From an uncultured Flavobacteriales bacterium (lineage in GTDB: Bacteria; Bacteroidota; Bacteroidia; Flavobacteriales; Vicingaceae): a DNA stretch of 5,585 nt. The notes beneath the pieces were generated by a model. It worked only from the letters and a program-made list of their open reading frames with translations. It was not told the origin of the DNA and searched no databases. The DNA is taken from contig CAMPHX010000112.1 in NCBI GenBank assembly GCA_946886085.1, positions 1 through 5,585 of the forward strand. Reading direction: 5' to 3'. The position numbers and the translations under genes were made by a program. Position 1 is the first letter of the stretch; each line of letters starts with the position of its first letter. Positions 5,410-5,585 of this stretch are shown here, piece after piece.

Positions 5410-5585
5410 ATGGAGGCAACCATAAGTAAATCAGAAAGTAAGAGACAGATTTTAAAGAGTAAATTAAAATCTAGAACAGTATTTTTAAACGCAATTGCAG
5501 AGTTAATTGCATCAACCTTTTTTTCTGCATTATATTTTATTTTTATTAGTAGGTATCTGTCAGAGAATTTTCAGAACGATTATAT
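5410..5585 (+). CDS. Truncated N-terminus of an unidentified membrane protein, putative Pho-regulon member
   Basis: The frame opens with ATG at 5410 and runs to the window edge, giving 58 residues. An in-frame TAG at 5395-5397 rules out an earlier start. Residues 1-22 are hydrophilic and strongly basic (SKSESKRQILKSKLKSR), followed by one hydrophobic stretch at about 23-47 (VFLNAIAELIASTFFSALYFIF) and then RYLSENFQNDY. A basic N-terminus before the hydrophobic segment suggests a cytoplasmic N-terminus and a membrane segment leading outward, not a cleaved signal peptide. I do not recognise the family. The Pho-like box and the porin upstream make a phosphate-transport permease, a sensor kinase or another phosphate-starvation protein plausible. 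Pst permease is a guess from context, not from sequence. Confidence 0.72.
   Translation, partial: MEATISKSESKRQILKSKLKSRTVFLNAIAELIASTFFSALYFIFISRYLSENFQNDY

Noticed and set aside
1..5585. Insertion sequences, CRISPR arrays, phage genes or a mobile island
   Set aside because: There is no transposase or integrase, no regular spacer array and no terminal inverted repeats. All genes are intact apart from those cut by the window edges.

Overview
The window looks like a chromosomal segment from an AT-rich member of the Bacteroidota, probably Flavobacteriia-like. Four things support this: start codons preceded by A-rich tracts instead of Shine-Dalgarno sequences; several TAnnTTTG-type -7 promoter boxes; a TonB-dependent receptor with an N-terminal carboxypeptidase-regulatory-like domain; and a lipoprotein whose Cys is followed by the acidic surface-export signature of this phylum. 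I cannot name the genus.

Left part (1-3750), read on the minus strand: this looks like a metal-uptake locus. In transcription order it holds a small histidine-rich exported or membrane-anchored protein (3424-3750), a 265-base gap with two clean inverted repeats, a 776-residue TonB-dependent outer-membrane receptor whose plug and C-terminal motifs resemble the ZnuD-type metal receptors (828-3158), and, 10 bases later, a putative surface lipoprotein (242-817). A strong intrinsic terminator follows at 186-221. A second terminator at 98-125 faces the other way and would end a plus-strand gene lying mostly outside the window. The zinc (or other divalent metal) assignment is inferred from homology patterns and the His-rich neighbour.

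Middle (3751-3970): a tRNA-Cys(GCA) gene with encoded CCA, its own -33/-7 promoter and its own terminator. It separates the minus-strand metal locus from the plus-strand genes.

Right part (3971-5585): a phosphate-starvation-type module. An OprO/OprP-family porin (4112-5326) and the 5' end of an unidentified, apparently membrane-anchored protein (5410 to the window edge) each have a promoter carrying the same 19-base sequence, TTAACATTAACTTAACATT. This is a tandem TTAACAT half-site with an 11-base period, the architecture of a PhoB/PhoP box. In both promoters the half-site nearest the promoter ends exactly 19 bases before an identical TACTTTTG -7 box, so the repeat occupies the place of the normal -33 element. 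This shared geometry is the most notable finding. It suggests a two-gene Pho regulon and gives the truncated gene a likely phosphate connection even though its family is not recognisable from 58 residues.
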